NCBI GenBank assembly: GCA_021527695.1
Contig: JAKFAO010000001.1
Location: forward strand, 1,860,001-1,924,000
Source: Naematelia aurantialba
Lineage: Eukaryota; Basidiomycota; Tremellomycetes; Tremellales; Naemateliaceae
Direction of reading: 5' to 3'
DNA length: 64,000 nucleotides
This document shows, piece after piece, positions 10,716 to 22,230 of the stretch. How positions within the stretch are numbered: the first letter of the stretch is position 1; each line of letters begins with the position of its first letter. The notes below the pieces were generated by a model. That model ran no database searches and had not been told where the DNA came from. It worked only from the letters and a program-made list of their open reading frames with translations. Both the position numbers and the translations under genes were made by a program.

Positions 10716-11817
10716 ATGCAGTGGGATAACGGAGAGCCGTACTTGCAGGTCACAGACGATGTCCGCCTTACGCCGTTGCGTCTGAGCGATGTGGACGATT
10801 GGGTATGTCCTCTTCTCGCCGTGTGGGTCTGTGGTCTGTTACCTTGGACTTCATCTTCACCTTCATCTTCATGTTTCATCTTCATCTTCATCTTCATCTT
10901 CATCTTCATCTTATCTTTCATCTTATCTTCATCTTTATCTCATCTTTCATCTTATCTTCGTCTTCATCTCCATCTCCATCTCATCTTAGCCTCATCTTGA
11001 CCGCAGATTGAGCATCTCCCCCGCTCCTCCGCTTCACCTGACATGTCTCGTCGTCGCGCTGAACGACCTAGTACGAACTTTTCAGCTCTCCAGCCGTCGC
11101 GGCCAACACGATCCGCAATCCCAAACCGTACGTCCCTGTGCGTAATCCCACTGAAGCCAGGTTCCCCCATTCCCTCGCGCAGGCGCAGGTAGCTGCTCTG
11201 GTCGATACTGCGCGGCCGGTCATTGCTAGACTGCAGGCGGGAGAAGAGGCGGTCGATGCGTGCCCTTTTGAGGCGATTCGCCATGTTCCCACTGGCAGAT
11301 TGATTGGTACGTTCAGGTACAAACTCCCTGCATACAGCGTGCCGCGCATTTCATACTCTTCCTCCCGTGCCCTCTCGCAGGCTGACACTCATCAGGCAAT
11401 CTACACTTATACCTTTCCGACACCAGTGTGCCCGCTCCCGCGGTCTCGCCGTACCCATGGGCCAACGAGACCTGGGACTTGGGGTACAATATGAACCCCA
11501 GCTACACTGGCAAGGGAGTGATGACCCGCGCTGTTGTGGCTCTGTTGGACGGCTATGTTGTGCCGATCATGAAGCTGCAGCACATCAGTGCGGTCAGTCG
11601 CATCCTGTCCTGCCATCCTCGCCGAGTGTATCCGCACATTTGCTCCTGCTTTCTCGGATGCGCTGACAGGCTGCAGGGCGCAAGAGCAAGCAACGAACGT
11701 TCGCACGCCGTGTTGAAGCGAGCCGGTTTGGAACTGGTGTATCAGTACACCCGGACACTGCCTGCCGAGATTGGAGGCGGGACCATCCAGTCTGTCAAGT
11801 ACAGCCGCGTCTTCTGA
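10716..11817 (+). CDS. GNAT-family N-acetyltransferase
   Basis: Spliced exons give a GCN5-related acetyltransferase of the ribosomal/aminoglycoside type, using acetyl-CoA. It begins MQWDNGEPYLQVTDDVRLTP (the beta-1 'RLTPLRLSDVDDW' signature), continues IEHLPRSSASPDISPAVAAN, SLAQAQVAALVDTARPV and CPFEAIRHVPTGRLIGNLHL (central strands), and has the acetyl-CoA-loop region WDLGYNMNPSYTGKGVMTRA. It ends with the usual GARASNERSHAVLKRAGLEL helix and a C-terminal strand. Predicted exons include 10716-10802, 11007-11044 and one beginning 11085; the phases agree throughout. The first intron (10803-11006) holds a CATCTT microsatellite. Substrate unknown. Confidence 0.85.
10849..10990. repeat. CATCTT microsatellite inside a GNAT intron
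   Basis: Interrupted TTCATC/CATCTT repeats fill most of the 204-nt first intron and are pyrimidine-rich on the sense strand. Confidence 0.9.
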
Positions 11818-12392
11818 GATGCAGGTACCATACACGAGACCGTGCACATGTTCGCCACCGATCATCCGGTGTGCTGCCGCATTTTGTATACTCTCATGCT
11901 CAGGCGATTAAGACAGGCCGGTGCACAGCGAGCCGCCGGTATGCAGCGAGCCCATCCTGCTGGTCCGGACCGATTTTGTCCTCCCTCCCAATCCGCCGAT
12001 CATCACTGACCGTCTCTTGTGGCGGGAAAGGGAGCGTCCCGAGCTTATGCCATGGCGAGGTCCACTCAGGGCTAGCATCTTATATGAGGGTGATCTGCGG
12101 CGTCCAAATCAAATCGAGCTCGCACAATCTATTCATCCCCCTTGCCACTCCTGTCCGGCGCCCAGTAAAAGGAGTGGTTGTAGTCGCGCTGGAATGCCAG
12201 CTGATGCGTCGTTTGCCCTCAGTCCAAACAGAGAGCGACTACAAACCACGTGGTCCCCTGTTGGAGCCCCGCCCTTGTGCTCACAGCTCAACAGATCGTT
12301 CAAAGACGTCCACAAATAATCGTCTCACGCAGCACTCGTCTCTGTGACGTCGATGTACATTGCTACGCTGCTAGGGCACATCAGAGGGCAGT
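11818..12392. other. Intergenic, no gene seen
   Basis: A 158-codon frame exists on the plus strand, but its composition is unlike a protein and it matches no family. The region is more likely 3' UTR of the acetyltransferase plus promoter of the CRAL-TRIO gene. Confidence 0.5.
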
Positions 12393-14147
12393 ATGAGTGA
12401 CCCATGGGCGTCACTGCTGCATCCTCAGGAGGACGTCGTTAACCCCGCCGTGCCCAAGCTGCTCGCGGCGCAGGAAGAGAAGTTGAAAGTGCTCGAGCAC
12501 ACTTTTGGCAAGGAAGCGTATATGCTGCCCACAGCCGAGAGTGGGGAGGAGAAGCAGCCGTTGACAGAGAGGGAGATCATGTTCCTCGTGAGTACGCCGC
12601 CTGTTGAAGGACGCACAACGCGGTCATATTCTGATTGACATGCCGTTGTAGTCGAGAGAGACGTTTATCAGGTAGTTGTCCCCCAGTGTACCCAAAGTGC
12701 TTCAGCTGACCTAGCGCAGATTCTTACTAGGTGCGTCTTTCATACACTGCCCACAGGATCTTGTGCTATCTGCTGAAGACTGCAGCGACAAAAGGCGATA
12801 CGGCAGAAGCGATCAAGCGGCTCGAAGCGGCTGTTGTATGGCGCCGTTCCGTATCTATAGACAACGTAGAGGCCATGGCAGAAGACTGCGAGCCAGAGGT
12901 GAGTCGTACAAACACCCAACAGGCGTACCCCTGTCATATTGTCTAGCATTCTCCTCTCCCAGAGGGACTTGCGCACCGGCTCGGCATTCTCCGAACCCAG
13001 GAGAAGGATCACCATCAGCATCAGCAGTGGGGCGGATTCTGCTGCGGCCAGTGGATTGCTATTGCTCATTCCATGTAGTCTAGGACAGGGAAGAACCTGG
13101 TTCTCGGATACTCGCCACATGGACAACCACTGTTGTACTTCTTTCCAAATCGCAACATTGTACCCGTGGCGGAGCGCCGCCCCATCCATGCGGTTCGTGC
13201 GACTCACGGCGAGTCTAGTCCTCGAGCTGACCGAAGCAGATCTTCATGCTGGAGCGCGCTCGTGATCTGATGCTTGATGGCGTGGCGTGAGCTCGGTCTT
13301 TGGAGATGACCACGGTGCTAATCTGGGCAGGAACGTGGTCGTGCTGTTCAATTTTGCTGGACACCGACAGGGACCCCCCACGAGTATTCCTGTGAGTTGG
13401 CGCGATCGCCCGTCTCTCCTTTCCGTTCTTCTCCTTGATAAGAAATCTACCTCGCCTGCAGCTTCCGGCTTGCAGTGCTCTCTATTTCTCGCTCTGGCTT
13501 GAGGTTCTTCTTTACTCTTTCCTTTCCACTTGGCGCTGACACCCTACGAGGCCGCCCGTGCTGTCCTCCACATCCTTTCATCGCATTATCCCGAGACCCT
13601 CGGCCTCAACATATTCCAGTCCCTCCCGTGGGTCGTCAAGGCCTTCATCAACCTCATGTGGCCGTTTGTCGATCCTGTCACTAAGGCCAAGGTGCGCCTC
13701 GACAACAACCACGCCAAGGACCTCATCGCGGCTGGCGAGCTGGATCCGAAATGGCTGCTGAGAGAAAGCGGCGGTGACCTGGACGTGAGTTTCGAGATTC
13801 TCGCTCTGGACGGTTGAAGCACTGTCGCAGCGTATGAGAACGTGCCGGGGAGTCTTTCGATGGCGCGGGAGGCTGGTGTGGCTGTGGTTGTGGTTGTGGT
13901 TGCTGGCGAGAGGGCTGACGGGACGTAGATGCCTTACGAGCACGACAAGTACTGGAAGGCGCTAGTGCAGACGTGTCTGGAGAGGCGGAAACGCCAGGAA
14001 GCGTGGTTCCGCAAGGGCGAGCGGCGGGTCGGCAGGTCGGAGCGTGAATGGAAGCGGAGCGACGCGCCGTGGTCCGATGCAGGTAAGGCCGCGCCAGTCT
14101 CGGGGACGCTCGACACGGCTGCACCTACTGCACAGGTCGTCGCTTGA
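12393..14147 (+). CDS. CRAL-TRIO (Sec14-like) lipid-transfer protein
   Basis: A cytosolic phosphatidylinositol/phospholipid-transfer protein of the Sec14/Pdr16 group. The N-terminal CRAL-TRIO-N region reads MSDPWASLLHPQED, SRETFIRFLLATKGDTAEA, IKRLEAAVVWRR. The lipid-binding lobe has LVLGYSPHGQPLLYFFPNRN, PIHAIFMLERARDLML, VVLFNFAGHRQGPPTS, AARAVLHILSSHYPETLGL, LPWVVKAFINLMWPFVDPVT and KVRLDNNHAKDL. The C-terminal tail is basic (ERRKRQEAWFRKGERR). Exons 12652-12671 (20 nt) and 12720-12730 (11 nt) are tiny but needed to keep the FIRFLLA reading frame. The final 42-nt GTAAGG...CAG segment at about 14085-14134 may or may not be spliced, since both readings stay open to the stop at 14147. Confidence 0.88.
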
Positions 14148-14646
14148 GCGCGAGTGCGAGCACAAGTACGAGCACGAGCAGGGCAGGGGCATTGCGGTCA
14201 CGCCCAGGGACAGGGCCGGGTCACGCGAAGGACAAGGGCCTCACGGCCATGTTGTATATATTGTAGCTCTCGGGATGCAGCGCTCCATCTCAGGGCACAT
14301 AATTACGGAATGACCAGACACTCCAGACGCGAAGGCGAAGCTGAAGCACTCGATCCAACGTCTCTTCCCGTGGCAACTGATGCAGGAACACACGTGCTGT
14401 ACATTTCATCATGCTGAATGTGAAGTACGGCCTACTAGAGGGCAGATGCAGTATACAACGCTGCGCATACTGTACAACCCACACGACATCCGCTCGTCAT
14501 ACGTCCACTCTTCACTCGTCCACTCTTCACTCGTCCGCTCGTCCAGTCTCCGCTCACCACTCTTCCGTTCGCACTCTGGACTCGTAGGCCACTCTTCCGT
14601 TCTCCACTAACGCGTCGATCGCTCCACTAACGCGCCGATCGCTCCA
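14148..14646. other. Intergenic between convergent genes
   Basis: Holds CACTCTTCACTCGTC-type short repeats (about 14500-14560) and the beginning of a 20-bp minisatellite. No gene seen. Confidence 0.5.
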
Positions 14647-14661
14647 CTAACGCGTCGACGC
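14602..14661. repeat. 20-bp minisatellite, 3 copies, across the Tvp38 stop codon
   Basis: Three copies of CTCCACTAACGCGTCGATCG, with one C/T change in copy 2 and two or three terminal differences in copy 3. The third copy contains the stop codon (14647-14649) and the last codons of the minus-strand Tvp38 gene. Confidence 0.92.
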
Positions 14662-17295
14662 CTCATCCTCCAGGCTACCGAGCAGAGCCGCCCCGCTATC
14701 GCCTCTTGGTCTCCCGTACTCTGCCTTATCGACGGTCCCGCCCGCCCCCGTCCCAGCGCCACTGCTTCCCGTTGCGCTCTCACCGGCCGGTCTGTGGCCC
14801 GTGGTGAAGCTGGGGACGCCGAGCCTCCCCTGATCTTGAGCCTGAGGCCGGTCCAGATTTTGACCTCGACGCTGATCTTGATCCCGATTCCGACGCTGAT
14901 CTTGATCTTGATGCGGGTTCAGATGTTGATGCTGATCCAGATGTTGATCTTGATTTGCCACTGGGTCCTCCCCTTCGCCTGCTCGCTTCTTGCCTCTACC
15001 TGGCGCCCACGTCGCCGCCCGGCTCAGATGCACCTCGCTCCCTTGCCGGCTGACGCTCGCGCTCGCGCTCGCACTGCCGCCGGCACTCGCGATCCAATCG
15101 GGCCGACCGAGCAAGGCCGCATGCGACTCGCCTCGCATCCGACCGTAGTCGGGCCGTCTCGCCCCCTTTGCCAGCGCGTACAGGTCCGCGTCGTCGGCGA
15201 TTTCGCGGCCCCCCGCTCTCGGCCGCGGACGCTCCATGTCCAGCGACATGGTCCCCCGCGGCGTGTACGTGTACGTGTACGTGTACGTGTCGTACATGTC
15301 GTCGGCGTCCGTGCCCAAGTTGACGATCGTGTTGCCGTTGGAGTAGGGGTGGATATGCCGACGCACAGGCGCCGGAGGGTAGGCGTAATCGTCGGTCGCA
15401 GTCGAATACGCCGTGACGTCCTCGATGCGGATCTTCGGCGTCGACCGGCCAGACTCGAGCCCCTCCATCCACTCCTTCATCTCCTCGTCGGTCAGCGGGC
15501 CAGGCAGGCTCCACGTCCTAGACGGCGTGCGCAGTCCACTCCCACTCCCGCCGGCACCGAGCGTGCCGAGGCCAGCCCCACTTCCGCTGGCAGTAAGCCT
15601 CGGGCTGCCTTCGAACGACCATGGTCGGGGCCCTAGAAGCTTGGCAACGTCGTCCGACACCCTCTCGATGCGCACGGCCGTGCCTAGTGCGCCCGTCGAC
15701 TGCCGCCTGATGTGCACCTGGGCCATGCTCATCCCCCCAACCCCGGCCTCCTCGTCCTCCTCCAATATCACCTGGCGGCTGATGGACGCTTCTTCCGCCT
15801 GTATTTGCGTCTGGCGCAGCATCACAATACGCATCTGGTACCAGATATAGACGGCTGCGATGATCGTTCCGATCAGAGTGAGGATCGTCGTCATCGCCGA
15901 GATGATGGTGTTTTTCGTGTTTTTCTGTCCAAACGCCTTGCCGAGGTACACGATCGTTAGTTGTTTGCTGCATGGCAATCTGTCAGCTGGGTCCTGACAG
16001 ACACGTCTGTCAGATACGGACGGAAGGGTCAAGAAAGCCGCAGCAAGGTACTGCCAAAAGTTGGCGCCAGCGCTAGCCGAGACCGCAGTGGTGATGTGAC
16101 CTGGTACAGCACTGAACCGCAGCACCAAGACAAACATGAAGCTCTGCGATCGTCAGCCACGAACCGCCAGCCATCAACGAGGGGTCGCACCTTTTCTCGG
16201 ATAGTCTGTGTGAGCGACGCGTATAGCTTGTTCTTCTTCTCGAACCTGTCCAAGTCAGTCTACGCACCCTCCGACCCACTTGACTGCCACATCATGCTCG
16301 TCGACTCACTTTGCAGCTCGGGCAGTACAGAACCACTTGAAAGCGATCCACGTTGCAATTTCGCCCAGGAACGTCCCTGCCGCCAAAATTGCAAAACCAA
16401 CTCCGAGGCCCCATACCAGTCCACACAGGATCCCAATGACTGCCATCATGAGCACAACACCAAAACAGCGACATCGAGTGGAGTAGTTTAATAACGCACT
16501 TTCATGGCCCAGCAGGGGAGGGAAGGAGACGACGATGAGAAGGACCTCTGGGATGAGCCAGCCCGCTGGCCACTCGCGTATCCGGCGCGTCAGGGGTTCG
16601 CAGAAATTGACGATCGTCTCGTGCTTCGTGGAGACCAGGATGGAAATGACGACGACGATGATGAGGATGGCGTACCACTCTGTGTGGGATCAGCATGGAC
16701 TGGTGTCGCGTAGACGAGGAAAGAGAGAGGAGGCCAGGTTGAGTGCTGGCGGAGAGAACATCAATGCCTCACTGTACATGTGTTTCCGCAGCGCTTTTCT
16801 TAATGCGAGGCGGTAGTCCATCTCCTTGACGTATATTCTGGTCCGTTGGTAGTCCTCTCGGAAGAGGACGAGCACGCTCGGAGCTCGCTCTGCCGTGGGC
16901 CGCTTGACGCTCAACGACGCCGACGAGGCGGACGCCATGCCCGGCGGCGGAGGCTCGTACGGTGGCGGCAGCGAGTCGGAATGTGGGCGGTTGAACGAGC
17001 GCGCGATCGTCGGCACTGTGGACGTCGAGGCGCGCCGTGTGCGGAGCCACAGTGTCGGCGCGGGCGAGGGGGACGGCGAAGGCGAGGGGAAGATCAGGGT
17101 CGTCGCGAGCGCGGGCGCCCGCGGTGGTGTGTCGTCGTTGGGGGCTGTGTGGGCCGCGCTGGAAGTGGACGCCGAGCCAGGCGTGGAGGCGAGGATCGGC
17201 GGAGACGGGGGAGGCGAGATGCTCGATGCGTGGTCATGGTCGATAGGTGCCGACCTGGGCGGGGACGAGGAGAACTTGTAGCTCGGCAGGCGCAT
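14647..17295 (-). CDS. Tvp38/TMEM64-family Golgi membrane protein (SNARE-associated)
   Basis: A multi-pass Golgi/vesicle membrane protein of the DedA-like VTT family. The core, assembled from exons, contains MYKWYAILIIVVVVISILV, PEVLLIVVSFPPLLGHE, IGILCGLVWGLGVGFAILA, GTFLGEIATWIAFKWFCTA, KKNKLYASLTQTIREK and the diagnostic RFSAVPGHITTAVSASAGA followed by FWQYLAAAFLTLPKQLTIVY. A Pro/Ser-rich cytosolic N-terminus (start 17295, MRLPSYKFSS) of about 150 residues precedes it. After the last helix (ILTLIGTIIAAVYIWYQM) comes a disordered tail of over 300 residues with Asp/Gln/His/Asn repeats near 14840-14960. Introns are GT-AG and in frame (one ends at 16690). The long tail is unusual compared with yeast Tvp38 and overlaps a minisatellite at its end. 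Confidence 0.88.
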
Positions 17296-17748
17296 CGTGC
17301 ACCGCGAGGTTGGAGGCGTGCAGTCTTCTGCCTGTGGCAGTACTTCCTGGCGAGAGCGAAGGCGAAAGAGAAGGCGAGAGCCTTGCCTGTTGGCCGTTGC
17401 CCTTGCCTATTGGCCGTTGCAGTGACGATGAGGCCAATGAGGCCAATGCGATGTCGAGTGTGTGCCAGAGTGAGAGTGGGAGTGTGGCTGGGAGTGAGAG
17501 TGTGGCTGCAAGTACGAGCGTGAGTGCGAGTGTGAGCGAGGCCGTAGAGTTCCGCAGTCGATTGAGCGCACGTCCTTAAACGCACGAGCAGTCGGCACCG
17601 TCCCCCGAATAGCCCAGATCCTCAGAATCTCTGTGTTCCTGATTGTCCGGCGTCCAAAGGACGCTTTTCGAGCAGAAGCAGAAGCACAGCACAGCACAGC
17701 ACAGCACAGTACGTACAGTACAGTAGAGTACAGTTCAGGCCAGATAGG

Positions 17749-17804
<56 letters not shown>

Positions 17805-18531
17805 TGTGGTCGTAGATTGTAGAGTCAAGGCGAGAACGAAGATGACACTCCCAGAATGGGACGAGGATGGAGCCAGCAGTTGACGCCACACCCTGAGCTT
17901 GGGAAAAAAGTGAATGGAAAAAATGGCGCCAAGGATGGAGTCCTCGGAAACGAGTCGACTCCATGTAGTACTCGAGTAGGCCCAGTCCCAAATGTCTAGA
18001 TTCGACGCCAGATACGTCCATGGAGCGCCAGATGAAGAGCAGGACGAGGACGAGGACGGCGAGAACGTGTACACAAGCAAGACGGAACCGGCCCAAGCTT
18101 GTGGCCTGTCGGCTGTCCACCAGCTAAGCATGAGCCCTTGATTGATATTTGCACGTTCATGAGCTTGCTACTTGACCTTACACACGAGCTTGCACATGAG
18201 CTTACACACGAGCTTGCTACTGATGCAAGACCGCAAAGCATGGGCTACATTTGACCACCCTACATTTGACCACTACCAAACTGCATGCTGACTCGCCAGG
18301 CTGCGGACCAAACAGACCCGCAGACCCGGTTGCCTCTACAAACGACTATGTCCACGGACAATCAAGCAACTGCCCATCCTAGCAAGCCCAGCTCGAGGCT
18401 CTAATCAACTGCTCAGGCGACTTGGCGCTGCCTCGCCGAGACCACAAACACCTGCTCAGACGCCTCGGCTCTACCTCGCAGAGACCACAAGTACCTGCTC
18501 AGCACGCTCGGCCCTGCCTCGCCGACAACTA
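17296..18531. other. Intergenic, repeat-containing, no gene accepted
   Basis: Upstream of Tvp38 and downstream of the TPR-SET gene. It contains short GAGAGTG-like repeats (17400-17560), CAGCA and CAGA microsatellites, and the tandem repeat beginning at 18420. A 237-codon minus frame runs through these repeats but looks non-coding. Confidence 0.55.
17749..17804. repeat. (CAGA)n tetranucleotide microsatellite
   Basis: About 13 perfect copies of CAGA/ACAG, preceded by a short CAGCA run, in intergenic DNA. Confidence 0.97.
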
Positions 18532-18590
18532 TCACCGGCCTGGGCCGCTCGGCCCTGACTCGCCAAGACCCCAGGTACCTCCCAAGCTGC
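18422..18590. repeat. Imperfect tandem repeat (about 43-60 bp unit) at the TPR-SET 3' end
   Basis: Degenerate copies of a unit containing CTGCCTCGCCGAGACCACAA and ACCTGCTCAG...CTCGG recur three to four times. They overlap the last codons and stop (18532) of the TPR-SET gene. Confidence 0.75.
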
Positions 18591-21500
18591 TGTAACGCTT
18601 GAACACGCGTAGGTGCTCCTCGAACCGCATCCTGAATACCTCTACACCCCCACCGATCGTCATGTCGTGCACCCAAGCTGCCGTCTTGAGCCAGGCAACG
18701 ACTACCTCGTCCCTTCGCTACAGGCGTCACTCAGCGACGTTTAAGGACGAACAGACCCCGCCTCTACTCACCTCTTCATCGACCCCGGGCAACTGGCTAT
18801 GTAGGAATGCGAGATTGATGCAGCCATACACCTGCGCGTCGCATCCCAGCGGACCGATCTCCTCAATCATCCGCCCGAGCATGGCCGTCTTCAGGTCGCT
18901 GGACAATTTTACCCCGAGGCAATGCAGCCCTGTCGTCTCTGCCTGCCATGGCGTCAGTCCAGTTTCTCGCTCTGGCCGTCGTGTCTCCAATCCAGGATGC
19001 AGCACTTACCAAGATGGCAGTGTCCACGTCACTGAAGCTGGTGTGGTCGCTCCACATCCGACACACGACATGATATTCCAGCCGCCAGCGCCTCGTGGGA
19101 CCATATGTATCCTCGAGCTCGCGTTTGAAACCCATCAAGTCGCTCAAAAATCTGCGATTTTCCGGGTCCGCAGCGGGAACAACCGGCCGCCTGAGTATCG
19201 CCTTGCTCCGCTGCACGAAAATTGGAAGCTGTTCGATAAGCTTGTCACGTGTAGTCGTGTCGTCCTTGGCGTCCGCAGCACACAGCCCGCACGTGCAAGC
19301 AATGCCTCGAGCTTCACTTAGTTCTTGGCGTCTGGAGTACTTTAGCCGAGAAGAAAAAACCGGTGCGACCAGCTCAGTACGGGCGCCAAGATCGCGCAAG
19401 GCTCGTATCACCTGAACCTTCCCATCAGCTCTTGAAAGGCAACATGCACTCACATCTCCCCAATAATCTACGGTGACGTTTGGCAGACAGGAATGATTAA
19501 TCATCGATGAAAGACCGTACACCCTAAACGACATAGCGCGACTGTTCTCTTTCATCTGAGCATCTCCATCCCGCTGGACCCTTCCGATGGATTTCGCTGA
19601 AACCCCGTTGAAGAGAATATTCCGCTCAAGCCTGGCCACGTCGATCGGTATCTCCATAGCATCGACATCGACGAACGAGTTACCAAACTGATCCCGTGCG
19701 ACTCCGGCAACGTCTTGCAGCTTGTCGTGGTGTCGCAGCCGCCCCCAGCCCTTTCTCAAGCTGGGTACATCGATCAAGGCGTAAATCGCCTTGTGGAGAG
19801 CAATGTGTTGAGCCGTGCCGCTGAACATCTTCGTGTGAAAATTGACGCAAGCCACTTCGAGATCGGCGCCCTCTTTGGGTATGACCCAGACGAGTGGTTT
19901 ACTGACCATCAATAGCTCGCCGCGCCGAACCGCTCTGGTCGTGAAGACGCCTCGACCCCTGCCGGACACTTGATAGATGCGGACCGGCTGCTGATAATCT
20001 GCTACGTCCAGTTCTGCGTCTGGATTCTTGATGATCGTCCTGATCATCTCTTTCCAGTTGTAACTGCCCTTGTCCCTCTCACGTACACGCTGCTGGGCTT
20101 TTTCGACGATCTCCTTCGATCCCTCTAGCAGGAGCTGGACCGAAAGCCGACCCATGTCCAAGACGTCTTCAAAGAGCCTGACATAGTACATGGCGGTCAA
20201 ACCACGGAAGTTCAGCTTGTCGAGCTGCTTGAGTGTAGTTGGGCAATTCTCCCTGTCGCACAGCGCATGTGCGAGGAGAAAGTCCCCCCAGGCGGCTCCC
20301 CATTGCTTGGCGCACAAGCTCGCCTGGATTCGATTCAGCCGGAGCACAAACTCGCCGGCCGGGCCAAGCGCTTCCCGGGGAAGTGTCAGTCCAAAGGTGT
20401 ACCGCTCCATGGCCGTCTTCTTTCAGCCTCGTTCAGGCTGGACTGCTCTCACAGCATAATCCTTTGCTTTCATTGCTGCATTGCCTTGTGCTTTGATTTC
20501 TTCAAATGTCGCACGGAAAGGCTTCTGCATTACTTCAGCCCCATCTCGACACTAGACTGACCGCCGTCGGGAATCGAAATCGCACCCCTCGTAGCAGTTC
20601 TGCATCCGGGTGAAATCTTGCGATATCGGAGGGAACCTCGATCCGGATCACCGCACCCCGTACTCCCCATTTGGCGTACGGTTCGCGGATTGCCAGGTAT
20701 GCGTCGACTGGGTACAGCCCTTCTGCAGCTTGCTGGCTCAGAAAGGGGGTAGGTACGAGGCTCGGATGCATGACGACGACCCTCACGACTTTGCCGTCTT
20801 GATCCTCCGCCATACTGGTGGGTCAGCGCGACCTGAATGCGGTTTGCTCACAAAGACAAGCCCGTGCCCACCAAGACTGGCGTCAACACGCGGCAAATCA
20901 GGAGCTTGCCTGTAATCAGAGGAGACTTGGCGCTGCTGACGCACCGCGATGCCACATGGGGACGTTCATGTCCTTGAGGGTTATGCGCTCCAACGAGGCC
21001 ACTGGCGTCACTGAATGATACGTCTTGCCACCGGTATATGTTCGGATGAAGCGGAACCACCCTGCGTGTGCGACTGGTGGATAAACACGACTTGACACTT
21101 CGATTGTCGAGTTGAGCGCCGTCGTGCGGTCGACTGTGAGGTTGTGGAGGAGGCTTGTGGTGCGAGAGGAAAGATTACGCTGCCCCCGATCAGGCGTGTC
21201 CAAGAAAACGAGGCGCGAGCCCAACTCACCTGGTACGCGAGTAGCGCCAGCTTGTGCTCCCGTTCGACGTCGCCCTTCAATCCATACCACGTCTCTCGCC
21301 CGGCCCGCGGACCTGTTCTGAGGCTCGCGACATTCTCCAACAAGTCTGCCACTACTCTGTTGACCGGGCGGGGAGCGCTCGCAATGGTTTCAAGAGGAGG
21401 GTGAGGGTGACGTGGCGTATCTTCCGAAGAAGAGCCAGAACCACGCTCTGTGAAGGGTGGTTCGAGGTTTGTTGAGCGCGTATCTATGAGTTCATAGACC

Positions 21501-21874
21501 CTCTTCTCAAAGTAGCCATCGGGATCCGCGGCTCTCGCATACAAGACGAGCTGTCTGAAGGCTTCCTCCCGATCGGCTTGGGACCGAGCGCCTACAAGTC
21601 GCTCCAGCAGGAGTCGCCACTGGTCCTGGTGCTCGCTTGCGCACTGCAGTTCGTCCAGGCTCGCCCAGTACTCTGGATCGTCGAAATTTTCAAGATTCCA
21701 GTACTCACCCGGACTGTCGGGCAGGGACGGAAGCCTGGAGCTGGACGGTTCGCATTGCATCATCCCTGCGAAGGCGCCGGAGTCTGCATGGAGGTCGTTG
21801 GAAGGGTCCGGGACGACGTGGGCTTGTTGTCGCGGGGTCGAGCTCGACGCCTCGGCCTGCATGAAGGGAGTCAT
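18532..21874 (-). CDS. TPR-SET domain protein (putative lysine methyltransferase)
   Basis: Two seemingly separate frames belong to one gene. The 5' part (start 21874, MTPFMQAEASSS) contains the N-terminal module of fungal TPR-SET proteins: ITLKDMNVPMWHRGKLLICR, VVVMHPSLVPTPF, VDAYLAIREPYAKWG and IRIEVPSDIARF. Splicing over 20534-20567 continues into a TPR repeat (EIKAQGNAAMKAKDYA/RYTFGLTLPREALG, then RIQASLCAKQWGAAWGDFLL). The SET domain follows: GRGRGVFTTRAVRRGELLMV, GLSSMINHSCLPNVTVDYWG (the NHSC motif), and a post-SET-like CTCGLC. The C-terminal exons run VKLSSDLKTAMLGRMIEEIG and VVAWLKTAAWVHDMTIGGG to the stop at 18532. It should transfer a methyl group from S-adenosylmethionine to lysine; the substrate is unknown. 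Confidence 0.85.
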
Positions 21875-22230
21875 AGTGTACAGACTATGAGTATGAAGGG
21901 AAGCCTCGTCTAGAGTGCGAGTATACACAGGCTCAAGCGGTCGGGGCGGGGCGGAGGTGCGCCTGACTAGAGAGCCTGGGAGGGTGTTGAGCTTGGGAGG
22001 TATGCGCTCACCCAGCTGTCCGCAGAGCGCAAGAGGTAAGAGGATATAGACACAAGAGGGGAAGGAAGAAGGTGTCAGATTCCAAAGGAAGGAAGAGAAG
22101 AAAGTGCGTTTTAATCCAGACGGCGCGGAAACAAAGGGGGGAAAGGGAGCCTTGCCGTCAACCATGAGATCCTCAGACGCACGGACTACAGGTTGCATCC
22201 TCCATATGGTCATATCGAGAGTCGCCACTG
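21875..22230. other. Intergenic (TPR-SET promoter / tetraspanin 3' region)
   Basis: A 356-bp interval between two minus-strand genes. It contains no recognised coding exon. Confidence 0.5.

Noticed and set aside
11871..12347. 158-codon plus-strand frame
   Set aside because: No domain, no convincing start context, and position between two well-supported genes; it looks like chance open sequence.
14490..14661. Regularly spaced short repeats that might suggest a CRISPR-like array
   Set aside because: Units are directly adjacent without unique spacers, and the host is clearly eukaryotic; this is a minisatellite.
14794..15636. 280-codon plus-strand frame antisense to the Tvp38 tail
   Set aside because: Extremely Arg/Leu-rich low-complexity translation that mirrors repeats in the sense gene; no family resemblance.
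16846..17523. 225-codon plus-strand frame
   Set aside because: Arg/Gly-rich shadow of the Tvp38 N-terminal exon on the opposite strand.
17407..18120. 237-codon minus-strand frame with a possible membrane helix
   Set aside because: It passes through GAGAGTG, CAGCA and CAGA microsatellites, giving poly-Cys/Val/Leu repeats; no sign of conservation or splicing to neighbours.
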